A stretch of 64,000 nt of DNA, taken from contig OX345637.1 of assembly GCA_947044365.1 (NCBI GenBank), positions 5,008,501-5,072,500 on the forward strand, read 5' to 3'. Shown here piece by piece: positions 23,701 to 37,800 of this stretch. The notes beneath the pieces are model-generated. The model had not been told where the DNA came from. It worked only from the letters and a program-made list of their open reading frames with translations, and searched no databases. The DNA comes from Petrosia ficiformis (Eukaryota > Porifera > Demospongiae > Haplosclerida > Petrosiidae). Position numbers and translations under genes: made by a program. The stretch's first letter is position 1, and each line of letters starts with the position of its first letter.

Positions 23701-26700
23701 GGCACATAAAGGAATGCGCGCTCAAGCTCTACAGACCAGCAGAAAGAAAGCTGCTTGTAGCTTATGTAGAAACTGGAACTAATAGCTAGCTATTCTACCT
23801 GAAATATATTCCTAAAGTTCTACAAGTTCCTTTAAAAGGTAAACAGAGTAGATAATCAAAATAATAATTAATAACTATAATAGGCTGATGTGTTTCAGGC
23901 TTGATAAAGTCAGCCATGATTACTAAATGCTGGACACCACAAAGCAGTCATAGGGATACTTTTCTCCTCTATATATCTTGTTCTCCATGTATCCTGGTTT
24001 TGTTTTGTCTACATATCAATATTCTATCTCATCATTGTATATTAATTTTACTTACTCATATTCCCGGATAGCATATTTATCATGAGTATTGACAGTAAAT
24101 AACAAATGAAGAAAAGGAGCACCAACTGAATTGAAGAAAAGAAGCACACATGTTTCATAATTTAATGATAAATCATATTTTTATGCAATGATATCACAAG
24201 AGCTCAGAAATAGTGGACTAACCAAAAATCAACTGCTGGTATTGAGAAAAAAAAACGTATAAAAAATTAGATACACTACCAAATCTGATATATTTTTGAA
24301 TTTCTTTAATTTTTATCAGCCCCTGAAACACATTTAAAGAGTGTTTTTATGTTAAACTGGTTTAATTACTGTTTTGTGGGTTAGTGCACTATGGTTCTAA
24401 ACCCTTCAATGTACCATTGCATTTGAATATTCATACATACTGTAGATACATACATTAGACGAGTATTTCATAATATTCCAAACCACTCAAATATCATAAA
24501 CGTATTTAAGAAAGTATGTAGAGACAATTATTGTTTACCTTCTTTAACATCTCCATGAGAAACTTCCTTAGCAGCGAAAACAACTCTGGTTGGTAGTTCA
24601 ATACTTTGTAGCTGATTATCAATCTGTACCCTCCCCAGTTTGATACTACATGTTTTCTTATTGTCACACTGAGAGAACCACACCCATATTCCGGGATTGA
24701 AAGTGCGAGAAATGCTACCGCCTTTTTCACTGAGAATAAGCATCTGATCCAAGTCATACTGTAAGGAAATGAATGATGGATAGTGGGGACCAATTGAACC
24801 GTGACAACACCCATTAGACAGAAAAAAAAGTAAGATAGATTCTGAGAAAAGATGCTGAATTCCCAGGCCGGAGTCAAACCCATGACTCTGGCTAGTTAGA
24901 CCCTTGCTCTACCAACTAAGGACCTAGTCATCTATAAGGAAATGACATTATGTAGGGTCCAAGTCATACTATAGGAAATGAATATGTAGAGTCCAAGTCA
25001 TACTATAAGGAAATGTACATGTATATGTCAGGTCCAAGTCATACTATAAGGAAATGAATATGTTAGGTCCAAGTCATACGATAAAGAAATATATATATGT
25101 AGGGTCCAAGTCATACTATAAGAAAACATATGCAGGGCTCAAGCTATACTGTAAGTCTGATATACATAACATTTGTATATGTACATTGTATATATGCAGG
25201 GCTGTTAAGAAATGAGTAATACCATAAGGATAAATCATTCCTTAAATTAGCAAGTTCATTGACTTAATAGTTATTGACTGGTCTGGGTAAAACTATTATT
25301 TTGTATAGCTGTAGCAAGCACTTCAGTAGAATTAATATAGATCTCTTTTATATTACATGTATATGCATGTGGGGTCCAGTGGAGTTATCAGAAAATGAGG
25401 TCTAGGTCCAAACAATATTCTTATGACTCTTGAATATCACATACATGTACATGTACATACTAGCTCATCATTGATCATAGTAGACTTCTCTCCTGCTCTC
25501 CAGGCTCTTTCTAACTGTTCACTATGTTCTTCCTTATCAATGCCTGTCCATCCTGCTCCTCCTTTGGGTCTCAACTTCATCCATAAAACAGGAGAACTGT
25601 GTTAGCAGTAATGAAATAATAATTGTCATACTACATGTATGTACATAAATTGAAATTACAAGCTGTGTCACAGAACAAAAAATTCAATTACATTCAAGTG
25701 CTCCACTGCATTGAAAAGTAAATTGAACATATACATGTACCTTGTAATAGTACAGTAGGCAACTTCATTTGGTATGTGATTAATTATAATTCAAAAGTGA
25801 ATTGATCATACATGTACCTTGTAATAGTACAGTAGGCAACTTCATTTGGTATGTGATTAATCACTGAAACACCAATACCTTCTAGAGAACAGAAAATCTG
25901 CAAGCTGTCTGGACTGAACTCTTTCTGCAACTTTACATCACAAAAGAGAAAAAAACACATAGAATAGATATAATACAGTGGTAGACCACAAACATGTGTA
26001 TATGTATGTAACTAAAGATCATTCATGTTCACCATGACCTTCATAACTTTAGTTTGGAATGACCAACAATCAATTTACCAACACCATAAATTCCTTCCTG
26101 TTCTTTTTTGTGTATGTCAAATATCAATCCATTACTTCATAACTAAGTTACAGTATGACATTAAAGTCATCTTAATTTTTAGATCATTGTGAATGTGAAC
26201 AGACTTTATATTCAAGTAAAATGAATTGTCTTTGATAATCAAGGATAAAAATTAACTTTTATCTGAAAAAGTCTTACAGACTGAAAAAAACAATGAAAAA
26301 ATTTTTACAATACCACGAGAACTCTTTATCAAGTTATTATAGTAGTATTATATTATCCCTTACATTCATTAGCCAATGAAAGTCTTCTTTATTGTCAAAA
26401 AACCGAAGAACAAGTTGTGATCCTTCAAACATTGTTGCCCAGTAGATTGCTATGATATCTGTAATATCACTGTCTTTCCTTAGTACTCTCAATGGTACAA
26501 CACCACTCTGCTTAGGCTATATGATATATATAATGTATATAATAGTGTTGCTTTAGTTAACTACGTATAATTATAACTAAAACCCTTTCAGTATGGCATT
26601 GTGACTTTCAGTTAACTAAACTATAACTAAATTACAAGTCTATTGCAATAACTATAACTAACTCAAATGCAATTGGCCATTAATGGACACTTTTAGTTAT

Positions 26701-29700
26701 TTAACTAACCCTTTTAGTAAGTCTAATACTATTATAGTTGATTAACTATAACTATATCTAAATTACATGTATGAGAAACTAGACATACTACGTATAACTA
26801 TAACTAAAAGTGGTCATTATTGTCAAGCTAAAACAACACTAGTAAATGTACATACATTAGTTAGTCAATTATATGCCAATATCTATGATCCAAATTCCAA
26901 ATCATGATTACATGACTAATAGATGTATACTAATCTTACTAAATGTATCAGGATCAACAGATTACACTGTTAAAATGATGATTTGGCCTTTATAACACTG
27001 ATCATATTATGTAGCTCATACATGTATGTGACTTAATTATACTATTACATATTTATATCATACGAATATCAATATCTCAAGTGAATTGATTTTTAAAATG
27101 AGTAAAATGATTATCATATGAGCTTTCTGGATTCATGTGCTCCCATATACCCTTTCTACATACATGCATATTCTATTTTAAAGTGCTTTGGTCTTTGATA
27201 AAATAAATACCATTCGATATGAACAGTATATATCACTAATACCTTATCCCATTTCAAAGTAATCCAAGCTGCATCTTGTGCTCCATCAACATGCCAGCTG
27301 ATTTCTCTCTTCCCAACAGGACAATCCCATGTATACAAAATGGACTGATTAGGTTCCAGTGGATAAAGCTGACCCGAACCACTGGTCAGTCTATAGAAAA
27401 ATACATATACACAGACCAGATGATAACATGAAATGGACTGATTAGGTTCCAGTGGATAAAGCTGACCTGATCCACTGGTCAGTCTATAGAAAAGTATATG
27501 TACATAGACCAGATGATAACATGAAGATCAATACAAACGTCAAAACACTTAATAGATCAATATACTTTATAGTAACACTGGATCATTAGTGAATTCATAA
27601 GCAATATCACAGTGTCTTGTGTTTGCTTAATGCACACATTATTAAACAAAATTAATTATTAATCTTTCTTGATTTTTTATTTGAAGAATAATATTACACA
27701 TAGCAGAGTGTTTTTGATAAGCTCATATGTATTGGCCAAAAAAGCTTCTTATTTGGCACTTCACAGTCATCTCTTTGGGCCAGTGGCGCAGTTAATTATG
27801 ATTATATTGTCACTAACAGCATTAACTCCTTGTTAATTGGCTCAAGATGTATTCTCAATGGCGCACACACTTACCATCTTTGAGCCAGTTTGGCCCATGC
27901 TTCAAAACTTATCAAAAACTCTACATAGCATAATAATTATAGAGTTTGATATTGTGGAAGTTAAATTTCATGTATATTTTGATGCATACACTGACTTTTG
28001 CATGAATTTGATACACAGTTTCCTGCATAGATTTTCAATTTGAAGGAGAGCTGTTAGGTCAGCATGAGGTAGTATTGATATTATCGTTGTACCTTTTATT
28101 GGATCAGGCTGAACATTGACAGTTATAACAGGAAGCAACTGAAAGAATACAAAATAAAGTTACTAGTACTTCAGTTAGTATCAAATGTTTAGTACCTCAT
28201 TTCCAGTTTTAATCACTGTTGTACCAATTATTCCAAGTGAGAATTTACAGCTAATAGAAGTTCGTTCCAATGACACACCTACTTGTTGATTCTTTCCAGG
28301 CCAAAAAGGCTCCAACTAGAAATATAAAAATTAATGTATCTTAATGACTATGAATATTATTAACTTTGAGAAGGTCTATATTTGCAATGAAAAAAGCCAC
28401 ACCTACTAGCTTGAAATCACTCCCACCCTGCCTGTACACATCATTTTGCTATCACATGACACTATGCCATCATTCTGATACAAAAAAGATAAAATGGCCT
28501 TTAATAACCATTTTTTTTGAAGTTGTGATTCAAATCATCAAATACTCAATATGATAACAGTTATACTGTTTCCATATGCTTCCATAGGTGATTTATTTCA
28601 GTTTATGAACATTATTATACCTCTTTTGGTTTGAGTTCAATAACAGCTTCACTACGAGTCTCTTCAAGTACAGTAAATGAAAGTGGAATCTTTAAAATGT
28701 TATAAAATGTAAAGAGAACGCATAACATACAATATTAGGTATGTACATACAAGTGTTGAATTAAGTATGTCAATGTATATTCATTTGTTATATATACACT
28801 CCATCCTTAATTAGACATTACACTATACAATTATATATAGTATGATGTCACTTAAATTAAAGGTGCTACGGTATACTCATTCTGTATAGCACAGTTAGAA
28901 TAGTGATAGCCACCAATTCAAATGACTATGAAGTAGTTAAAGCAACTGCTTTGCTTGTGCTGTACTGGAAATATAGCACTCAGGTTGAGTCTTGATTCTC
29001 ATGCAATACGAGGCAGATCTGAGTGCCATGCGAATTGTTCGACACACCTTTCGTGCTATATTTCCCATAAAGTGCTTTAACTAATACATTGTAATTATAC
29101 ATGCATACATGTGTATATAATATATATATACATGCATTTTCAGTATGTGTACATGTATGTGTATATGTACGAACTATATTCCTTCCTTTCATACAGTATT
29201 TTATATAAACTATATCTCAAGGATCCAACACACTTGTTCATACCTTGGTTTGGTTGATAATGGAGTATTTTGGCAGTACATACACAATCTCTGTCAGAGT
29301 ATTCTCAAGAAGCTTTGTCTCCATAGCAAACTACACATTTAAAAGCAGTTCAATACAATAGTTACATATGCAAATAACTATTTATATACATGTAGATAAT
29401 GAAATAGGTGGAATATTATATTGCAGTGTTTAGTATTTCTTCTGAAATGGTTCATGCAAGTCAAGCTGAAACAGATTAAAACCAAATGGGTACAGAGTGT
29501 ACAACTTCTCAAAAGTGGAACACACAAATAAATATTATGATGGAACTTGATATTAATATAGCTTATAGATTCATACATGTACTCTCATACAGTGTATCTA
29601 GACATATTTATTATAATGCTGCAGCTGGTAATACATTTAGCAGGAAGCTAAGCCTTACATATAGCCTCTAATTACAATGATGTCAACATCACAATAATTT

Positions 29701-31795
29701 GATTTTTTATTACCTCATAAGGGAAATTCCCTTTCCTTGAGATAACACTTATAACCTTTCCAATAGTACCCAATACAAATGTCTTTGACCACTCTCCACC
29801 TCTCACTTTCAGTTTTACTTTATGATGTTCATCAAGTCGTCCTGACTTGTATGTTAATAAGGTAGGAAGGAGATCACTGTTTGGACTGAAAGTTTGAGTA
29901 CGACGCATTCCACTTGGCTATGTAGTATTGGAAAGTAAACACATAAACAACAGCTAAACACATTATGTACATGTATTATGTAGTATTGGAAAATAAACAC
30001 ATAAACAACAGCTAAACACATTATGTACATGTATTATGTAGTATTGGAAAGTAAACACATAAACAACAGCTAAACACATTATGTACATGTATTATGTAGT
30101 ATTGGAAAGTAAACACATAAACAACAGCTAAACACATTATGTACATGTATTATGTAGTATTGGAAAGTAAACACATAAACAACAGCTAAACACATTATGT
30201 ACATGTACATGTATTATGTTTGGGTTTATGTACATGTACGTATTATAGACATGCCATCTTTTGTGCTAATTTGCCATGTATATGTACACTGTACTGTAAC
30301 AATAAGTATAACACATACATGTAATCTATTTTTGCATAATTATAAATGATTGTGAAAGAAGGTGTAGGGACGTCAAAATCCAAATAGGATAAACTCTAAA
30401 TACTAATCACTGCATAAGAATCCCCTTCAGAGGGCCCTTCTTACATGAAATGAGTTAGCAAGTGTTTGAACATTTCACAGCTTCATAAACCAGAGTTCAA
30501 GTTCAGGAGAAAGTACTCAAGTTTTATTATTATACATACATATTGAAACCATGGTAACTATACCAAACTTTTGTTAGTACATGAGAATGGATGTACAGTA
30601 CCTGACATTATTAAGTTTACATACATGTACCATTGCTGTACTTCGAAAGTACTTACACCATAGTACTATGATATCACATATAAATGTAAAGGGAATTCAC
30701 ACATTACTATGATTGCAGTACAAAGTAGTACTATAGTACTACTTAGAAGTACAGTTGACTATCACTTTATTAAAGTGTACGTAGCTCCCATCATAGTATG
30801 TAAACTTAATAAATGTTTTCAATTGTACCTGATGTTCAAATTCAAGATCAAGTTTGCTTTTATTCACAATCCAAAATGGAGAATAGATATGTACTATATG
30901 TGTACTATTATGATCGGCACGAATACCAATATACTGCAAAAAAAAAAACCCGTAATAAATACAAGTCTTAAAATGAAGCAATTACTATAGTTATGTATGT
31001 TAACATTGCAGTCACATTGATGTAGTTCTGCTCTTAAATATATAAGTGTATCAAACATTGTATATTTATCAACTTTGAACAACATGCTATCAGATAGCAA
31101 GTTCAATATCATGACCAAATCAACATACATTGTGTGTTATCAAACGGTATTGTTCAATTCTGGTGCAAGAATTAAAACTATGAAGTAGTTAAGCACATCA
31201 GCGGTATGTTGACACTTGAGTTGACATACGTACATATGCCACAAAACAATAAAATTAATTAATGTAATGTACATGTAGCACATACATACCAGTTTAGAAC
31301 TACTTCTTCCAGTAGGATCATAACCATGGAAACGATACGTAGTATTGATTACCTCTCCCAGTTTTAACTCACATCCACCAGACCAAATTAATCCTTGATA
31401 CTTGAACTATGTAAAAATGAAAATACATGTACGTATAATGTACAATGTATATGAGATTGCAAAATAATAATCTCGTAATTTCCTTTCTACAATGTACATG
31501 TACACATTGTGTATGTGACACACCCACCAGACCAAGGCAATATTTAAACTCAACTATTAAGTACATATATACCTACATGTATGTGATTGCAAAATAATAA
31601 TTTGTAATTAATACATGTGTATGTATGTACATACATAGTATATGTATTATGTATATACAATTGTATGTAGGATGTATGTACATGTGTGTATATATGTATA
31701 TGTATGTATGTATGTAACTTTGTTATGTAAGTATGTAGGACGTATAAGTATGTACACATGTATCATGTAAGTATATAAGTACACACCAATGTGTG

Positions 31796-31828
<33 letters not shown>

Positions 31829-34800
31829 ATGTATGTAACTTTGTTATGTAAGTATGTAGGACATACAAGTATGTACACATGTATCATGTAAGTATGTAAG
31901 TAGTATGTAGGATGTATGTACACATGTATGTACATGTATGTATGTATGTGGACTTTGTTTTCCCAGTGTTGATACATAGATTACTATGTTACACATTATA
32001 ACTTACAGTGAACATTAATTTGGTATCACCTCTGGGAGGAAAATCAAATATTGTATCATCTTCTCCAGCACATAGTTCAGTACATTGACTTGGGAGGGTG
32101 GAGTAAATGGACTGAATAGAAACAAGTCAATTACAATGAATCGATATAGGTACATAAGAATATAAGAATATAACAACATAGAATGGATATACACACTCAC
32201 AAATATACTCCCACACATACGTACCTAGTTATAATTACACATGTACACATATCATACATACATTCATACACACATTACACACACACATACATGTACAAAC
32301 ACAGACACACAAAAACATACATAACACAAACACACACAGAGTGACATACATGCACTTACACTAGGGATGTGCATAACAACTAAATTATAGTAGTATCGCT
32401 GCCAAAAATATCATGATATGATACAGTATCATGATATTTAAAATAATATTTCAAATGTTTATAAAATGTAAATAAATGTCCTGTTTGGTTGTGTTTATCA
32501 AGAAATGGTCGATCAAAGTTATGCACTAGCTTGTTACAATTGCTTTTAAGTATAAAATTAGACAAACGGGAAAAACCAGGTTTACTAAACTGCCCACAGC
32601 ATACATCCTAAAGCCAATATTGTATCAAGATATTGAATTAAAATTTCACTATAATTTCGATATATCGATACATATTGCACATCACTAATGTACACACAGT
32701 CACACATAACAAACATAATTATGTATACACTCATATATACACACACAAACCTGTAGAGTAAAGTCAATAGAGAATGGCAAATGGTTATATAATATAAGAG
32801 CAGGTTCCAGTGTGATCACATGACTAGGATAATCAGAGATCTGATGAACGGCTGGTATAGATTTAATGGATGCCTATAAAGTAATTATGATTATAATAAG
32901 TGTAATTGTTTATAAAAGTTACTTTCTAAACACAATTTATGGAACTGTAAACTGGGAATACTATTGCCATGACAACAAGCGCCGTTAGGAAGGGACCCTC
33001 GCCTACGTGGCAAAGTAATATTACATATGAAACAAACAATAATCATTTATAAACATAATACACCAAAAGATTATAATAATTACGTATGTATACATCATTT
33101 GTATGGGTCTAAGTAATAAAGGTTAACTTCAGATTGTTTAATGCTTACAAAAGGTAGAAAGTAACAAAAGTCAAGGACAGAAATTCTGCTATCAACTGAA
33201 GTAAAACTGTGAAGGACTGAGTGGATTCTATCAACTGAGCTCAATTGAATATCTATTTTAATTAAAAAAAGGTACATGACAAATACGTGTATCTTATCTC
33301 TATAATATTGTCCTACATTTTAGTCTCTGTTTTATCTCAAAAAAGAAAGAAAGGTCCTCTGTGAAGTGTTCAACAAAGAGAGGTCCTCTTAAACATGCAC
33401 AAAACATGAATTAAAATAGATGGAGCTAGAAAGTAAAGCAAGAATGCTTGCAGCCAGTGCTCAAGGTTGTAGCCAGGACTACTTCAATTGTGTTTAATTT
33501 GATGCAGTGCTTTGCTAGCAATAGTCATGATACAGTAGCATTTATGTTTAGATGTGTGTCGATGCCCCAGGAGTCTTCTCAAGTCTGGAAACAGTAATCG
33601 TGAGCGATATAAATTGTCATAACTTTGCAACCAAAAGGTTTTAGCAAAAGTCTATTGTTATTTTTGTTCCTTGTATAATTTGCAGTCTGCCAGTAGCTCG
33701 TTTGAGCCACCAATGTTCGTAATTTTCCATGAAATTTGTAAACAGAGAGAGACAAACAGACAGACACACACAATATGATTATCATACCCTTCCGCCTACG
33801 CTTCGCGGTGAGGCTAACAAACTGTGTAGACACACATTATGTGTATTCAGACAGACAGACAGATAGATAAAATGCTTAACAGGCTTAATTTGTTGTTGGT
33901 TAATAAACTACACCAGTAATAAATTCAAGGTCTCATGTACGTACCTGCATATAAAGTTTATTTCCTTCTGATGTACTCTCTGGACACACAAGGACAATAC
34001 GATGATTTTCATATATACTCATTTTCTTCCAGTCAACAACTTGATTACAACAACTAGGTAGTAAATTGTCTTCATTACCATGTCTGTAGCTATCAGATCT
34101 AAAAACACAAACACTATCATAATTAAATGTATAATAATTATAATTACAACTCAATATTGACTGTACAAAATTGGCAGAATGACCACTGATTGAAGGTAAG
34201 CATTTGATCAAAATTATTTTGTGGGACAAGCTTGTCCCTTTTTGAAAATTAGGTCACATTTCACAACGTATCTCAATAGCATGAATGATTTAGACTGTAT
34301 TTATCACAAATCTCATTCTATTTATCAATAAATTCAATTAAAGGGGAAGTGCGATACCTCCTAAAGCCAATATTGTCAAATGATATTAAAATATTGTATC
34401 ACAATACATTTGTTTTAGTATTGACATATTGTCCAACATTAATATAAATTATAATTACATGTATATAATAATAATTATAATACACAAATGTATGATCATC
34501 GTCTTACCCAACTCCAAATTTGAAATTCAGTTTATTGGCAACAATATTTAGCGGTACATCAAATACTCCTTCATCTCTTTCAACATCTCCTAATTTACCA
34601 GTCTTTTTATTTTTTTCATCATATGAATATACTGATACTTGGAATGGTAGAGTATTCTTGATCTATAAAAGTTTGAATCAACTGTATACATGTACTGTAC
34701 ATAACCATCACTGTATTATTACAGAAACTATGATACTCCTTGAGGTACATGTATATATGTACAGTACACTCCTGCTATTCTAGACACCCTTGGGATCAGA

Positions 34801-37800
34801 GTTTTTGATAGGTTTTGAAGCATGGGCCAAAATGGCTCAAAAATGGTTAGTGTGTGTGCCATTGGGAATAAATCTTGAGCCAATTACCAAAGAGTTAATG
34901 CTGTTAGTGAGAATATAATCATAACTAACTGCGCCACTGGGCCAAAGTGAGAACTGCGCAGTGCCAAATAAGAAGCTCTTTGGGCCAATGGTGCACTATA
35001 TGAACTTATCAAAAACACTGCTTGGGACAAACATAAGTGTCCTGAGTTCTCATTTCAGAGGTTAATTTATATCAAAAAGTACAGTTTGGGAGATCTATGA
35101 GTGTCCTTAATATGAATGTATCCTCATTTCTGAGAGATTGGAATACACCACAATGAATACTGAAAGCACAGTATGGATGGAACCTTTATAGCATACATGT
35201 GTATCCATGTAGTCAATAATTATAATTACGTATGTATAAATAAATCTATTGAAAAAATGTAAAATAATTAACATCCAGTCTGTTAGACATAATTACCTGC
35301 AGTCCAGATCTTATGACAACTTTACGAACACCCTTTCTGAAGGACACCTCACAAATAGGAGCAATGTAACCATACTGTGGTATAAAAATAGAGAATATGA
35401 TGGTATGTTGACTTACTACATAATATGTGTAGTACTCAATGTATTTTAGCATAGATTGCTATAACTATACAAATATCAAAATAAAATGATTTGTTACAGC
35501 CTCACAGTGTATGGCACTTAGTATATATGTATATAGCTTGTTTTGATAAATGTTATCAGTGTCTACCCCAGAACAAATATTAAGTGTGGGGGAGTGCATC
35601 AGTGATACATGAAGTTTGGTCAACAATGTTCAATCGGTGTTATCAAAAGCGGTGGGGTTCATGCGCTCCTGGTGTTATAAAACAGTGTTTTTCAGCACAC
35701 ATTAAAGGGTGGGGGAGTGGCATTGTACCACCTTTTGGGGGAAACACTGATTTATTATACAAAAGGTTGATTATAAATAGACATATGTATGTACACTGGC
35801 AATTACTTTAGCGACACTACAAGATTCATCAACAGAATTCATGAAGATAATCATGACTGACCTTTTCATGCTTAATAGGAACAGCAAACACACCAGGCAA
35901 AGATACTGGCACTGGTTTTGACTTGGTACTATCATACATCTACACAAATGTATAATAATGAAAATATGTTAAAACAAAATAAATTAAAATACATCAAGTG
36001 ATATGTAGCATATTTTAGACTTGTACATACATATGCAATTAGAAAAACATAATGTATTGAGTGATAGCATCTTAATAATATTTTAGACTTGTAACATATA
36101 CATGTATGATGTAATGACTTAGAATTATTATGGCCCGTAGGGCCATCCCTATAATTGCTTTCCACGGGGTTTAATGTATATATATATATAATATATAATT
36201 ATATATTATATATATATATTTTCTTGTGTCACTTGCGCGACTATGCGTTGTATATGTAGTTAAGGAAGTTGCGTCATTCCCGGGGGCTAGCTCGGTCAAT
36301 TAATGGGCGTGGCGTGTAAAAGAACGCGCGTTTGAGCTACAGACCAGCCAGGAAGATTCAGAAAGGATGTAAAACTGCTAATAACTGTTGTATATAGCAG
36401 AGAAACAGTATAGATATTATGCAAGAATCTTTAACAAGTAAGTATGATAAGTTGTTGAGTTTCAGACATGAGGAAGTCATCATTTAGAACCTTGAAGGAG
36501 TACCTCAGTCAGTTCATCAGACATCTGTGTATTTAGACTGCAATTAGGCTTCAGGCCCCAGGAGTATACCTGGCAGAAAGGTAGAGACACTAGTGCCATC
36601 AGCAATGCTTAATACATAGTCATCACAAAGCAAATATAGGGATGTTTTTTTCTCTATATACACTTGTTTTTGTGATAACATCTTTAAAATATTTTAGACT
36701 TGTACGTAATATACGTATGTAATTATTATTATGTATGTAACATGATATATTAGAATAGACACAGTGTATTTAAGTGACAATAATTTACTGTGTTAATGTA
36801 ATATTAGTTAACAAACAGAGGATCAGTTATTAAGTAATGTATATTGTATTTGAGTGGTAATAATTTAATGTAATACTAGTTAACAAACATCATTTAATAG
36901 AGGATCAGTTATTAAGTAATGTATAATGTATTTGAGTGGTAATAATTTAATGTAATACTAGTTAACAAACATCATTTAATAGAGGATCAGTTATTAAGTA
37001 ATGTATAATGTATTTGAGTGGTAATAATTTAATGTAATACTAGTTAACAAACATCATTTAATAGAGGATCAGTTATTAAGTAATGTATAATGTATTTGAG
37101 TGGTAATAATTTAATGTAATACTCATTAACAAACATCATTTAATAGAGGATCAGTTATTAAGTACGTACATGTATAATGTACCTGAATTGTTATCTTATG
37201 ACTTTTCAATAAAGACTTTGGTTTCCAGTAATTTATAATATTTTTCTTTTCAGTATGTTCATCATCGTCACTAGTACACGATGGTAACAAAGTAACAGAC
37301 TTTCTTTTGGATCTTAGAAGTTTTCTCTTCTTTCCTTCTGTACTACTATTACTACACAAAGAATTGGAATCAGTTTCTTCCTCTCCCATATCTTTTCTTG
37401 ATCTCTGTACTATACTCTCATCTTCATCATCATTCAGTTGTTGCACACTCCCTTCAACAAGAGGTATCTCACTTACTGATTTGGTAACAGCAGATGATAC
37501 TGTCGTTAGATATTCATCTTGTTCTGTATCACTATCATCATCATGCTCTACAGTGGAGGTGACTAAAATAAAATATTTGAAGGCTTCAGGGCTAACTAAA
37601 TTGTCCATACTGCATTTACACATATTATAATGTAATTATAATTACATCTATGCATGTAATTATTATAATTATATACCTTAAGCCTACTGTTAATTTAGTG
37701 ATTTTTAAATGCTCGGATTTTTAGTATGCATTTATTCTAGCAAATTTCTAAGCCACGTCAAATATGCCTAATAAAAATGAATGTATTAATTTTAGCAATC

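Noticed and set aside
30739..31130. Separate small genes on the minus strand
   Set aside because: The only coding part is VPS13-like exon 23 (30829..30933). The remainder is intron read-through.
31550..31977. Overlapping minus-strand frames of His/Tyr/Ile/Thr repeats
   Set aside because: They are translations of an ATGT/ATAC microsatellite.
37307..37630. 107-codon Ser-rich plus-strand frame
   Set aside because: Antisense shadow of VPS13-like exon 15.
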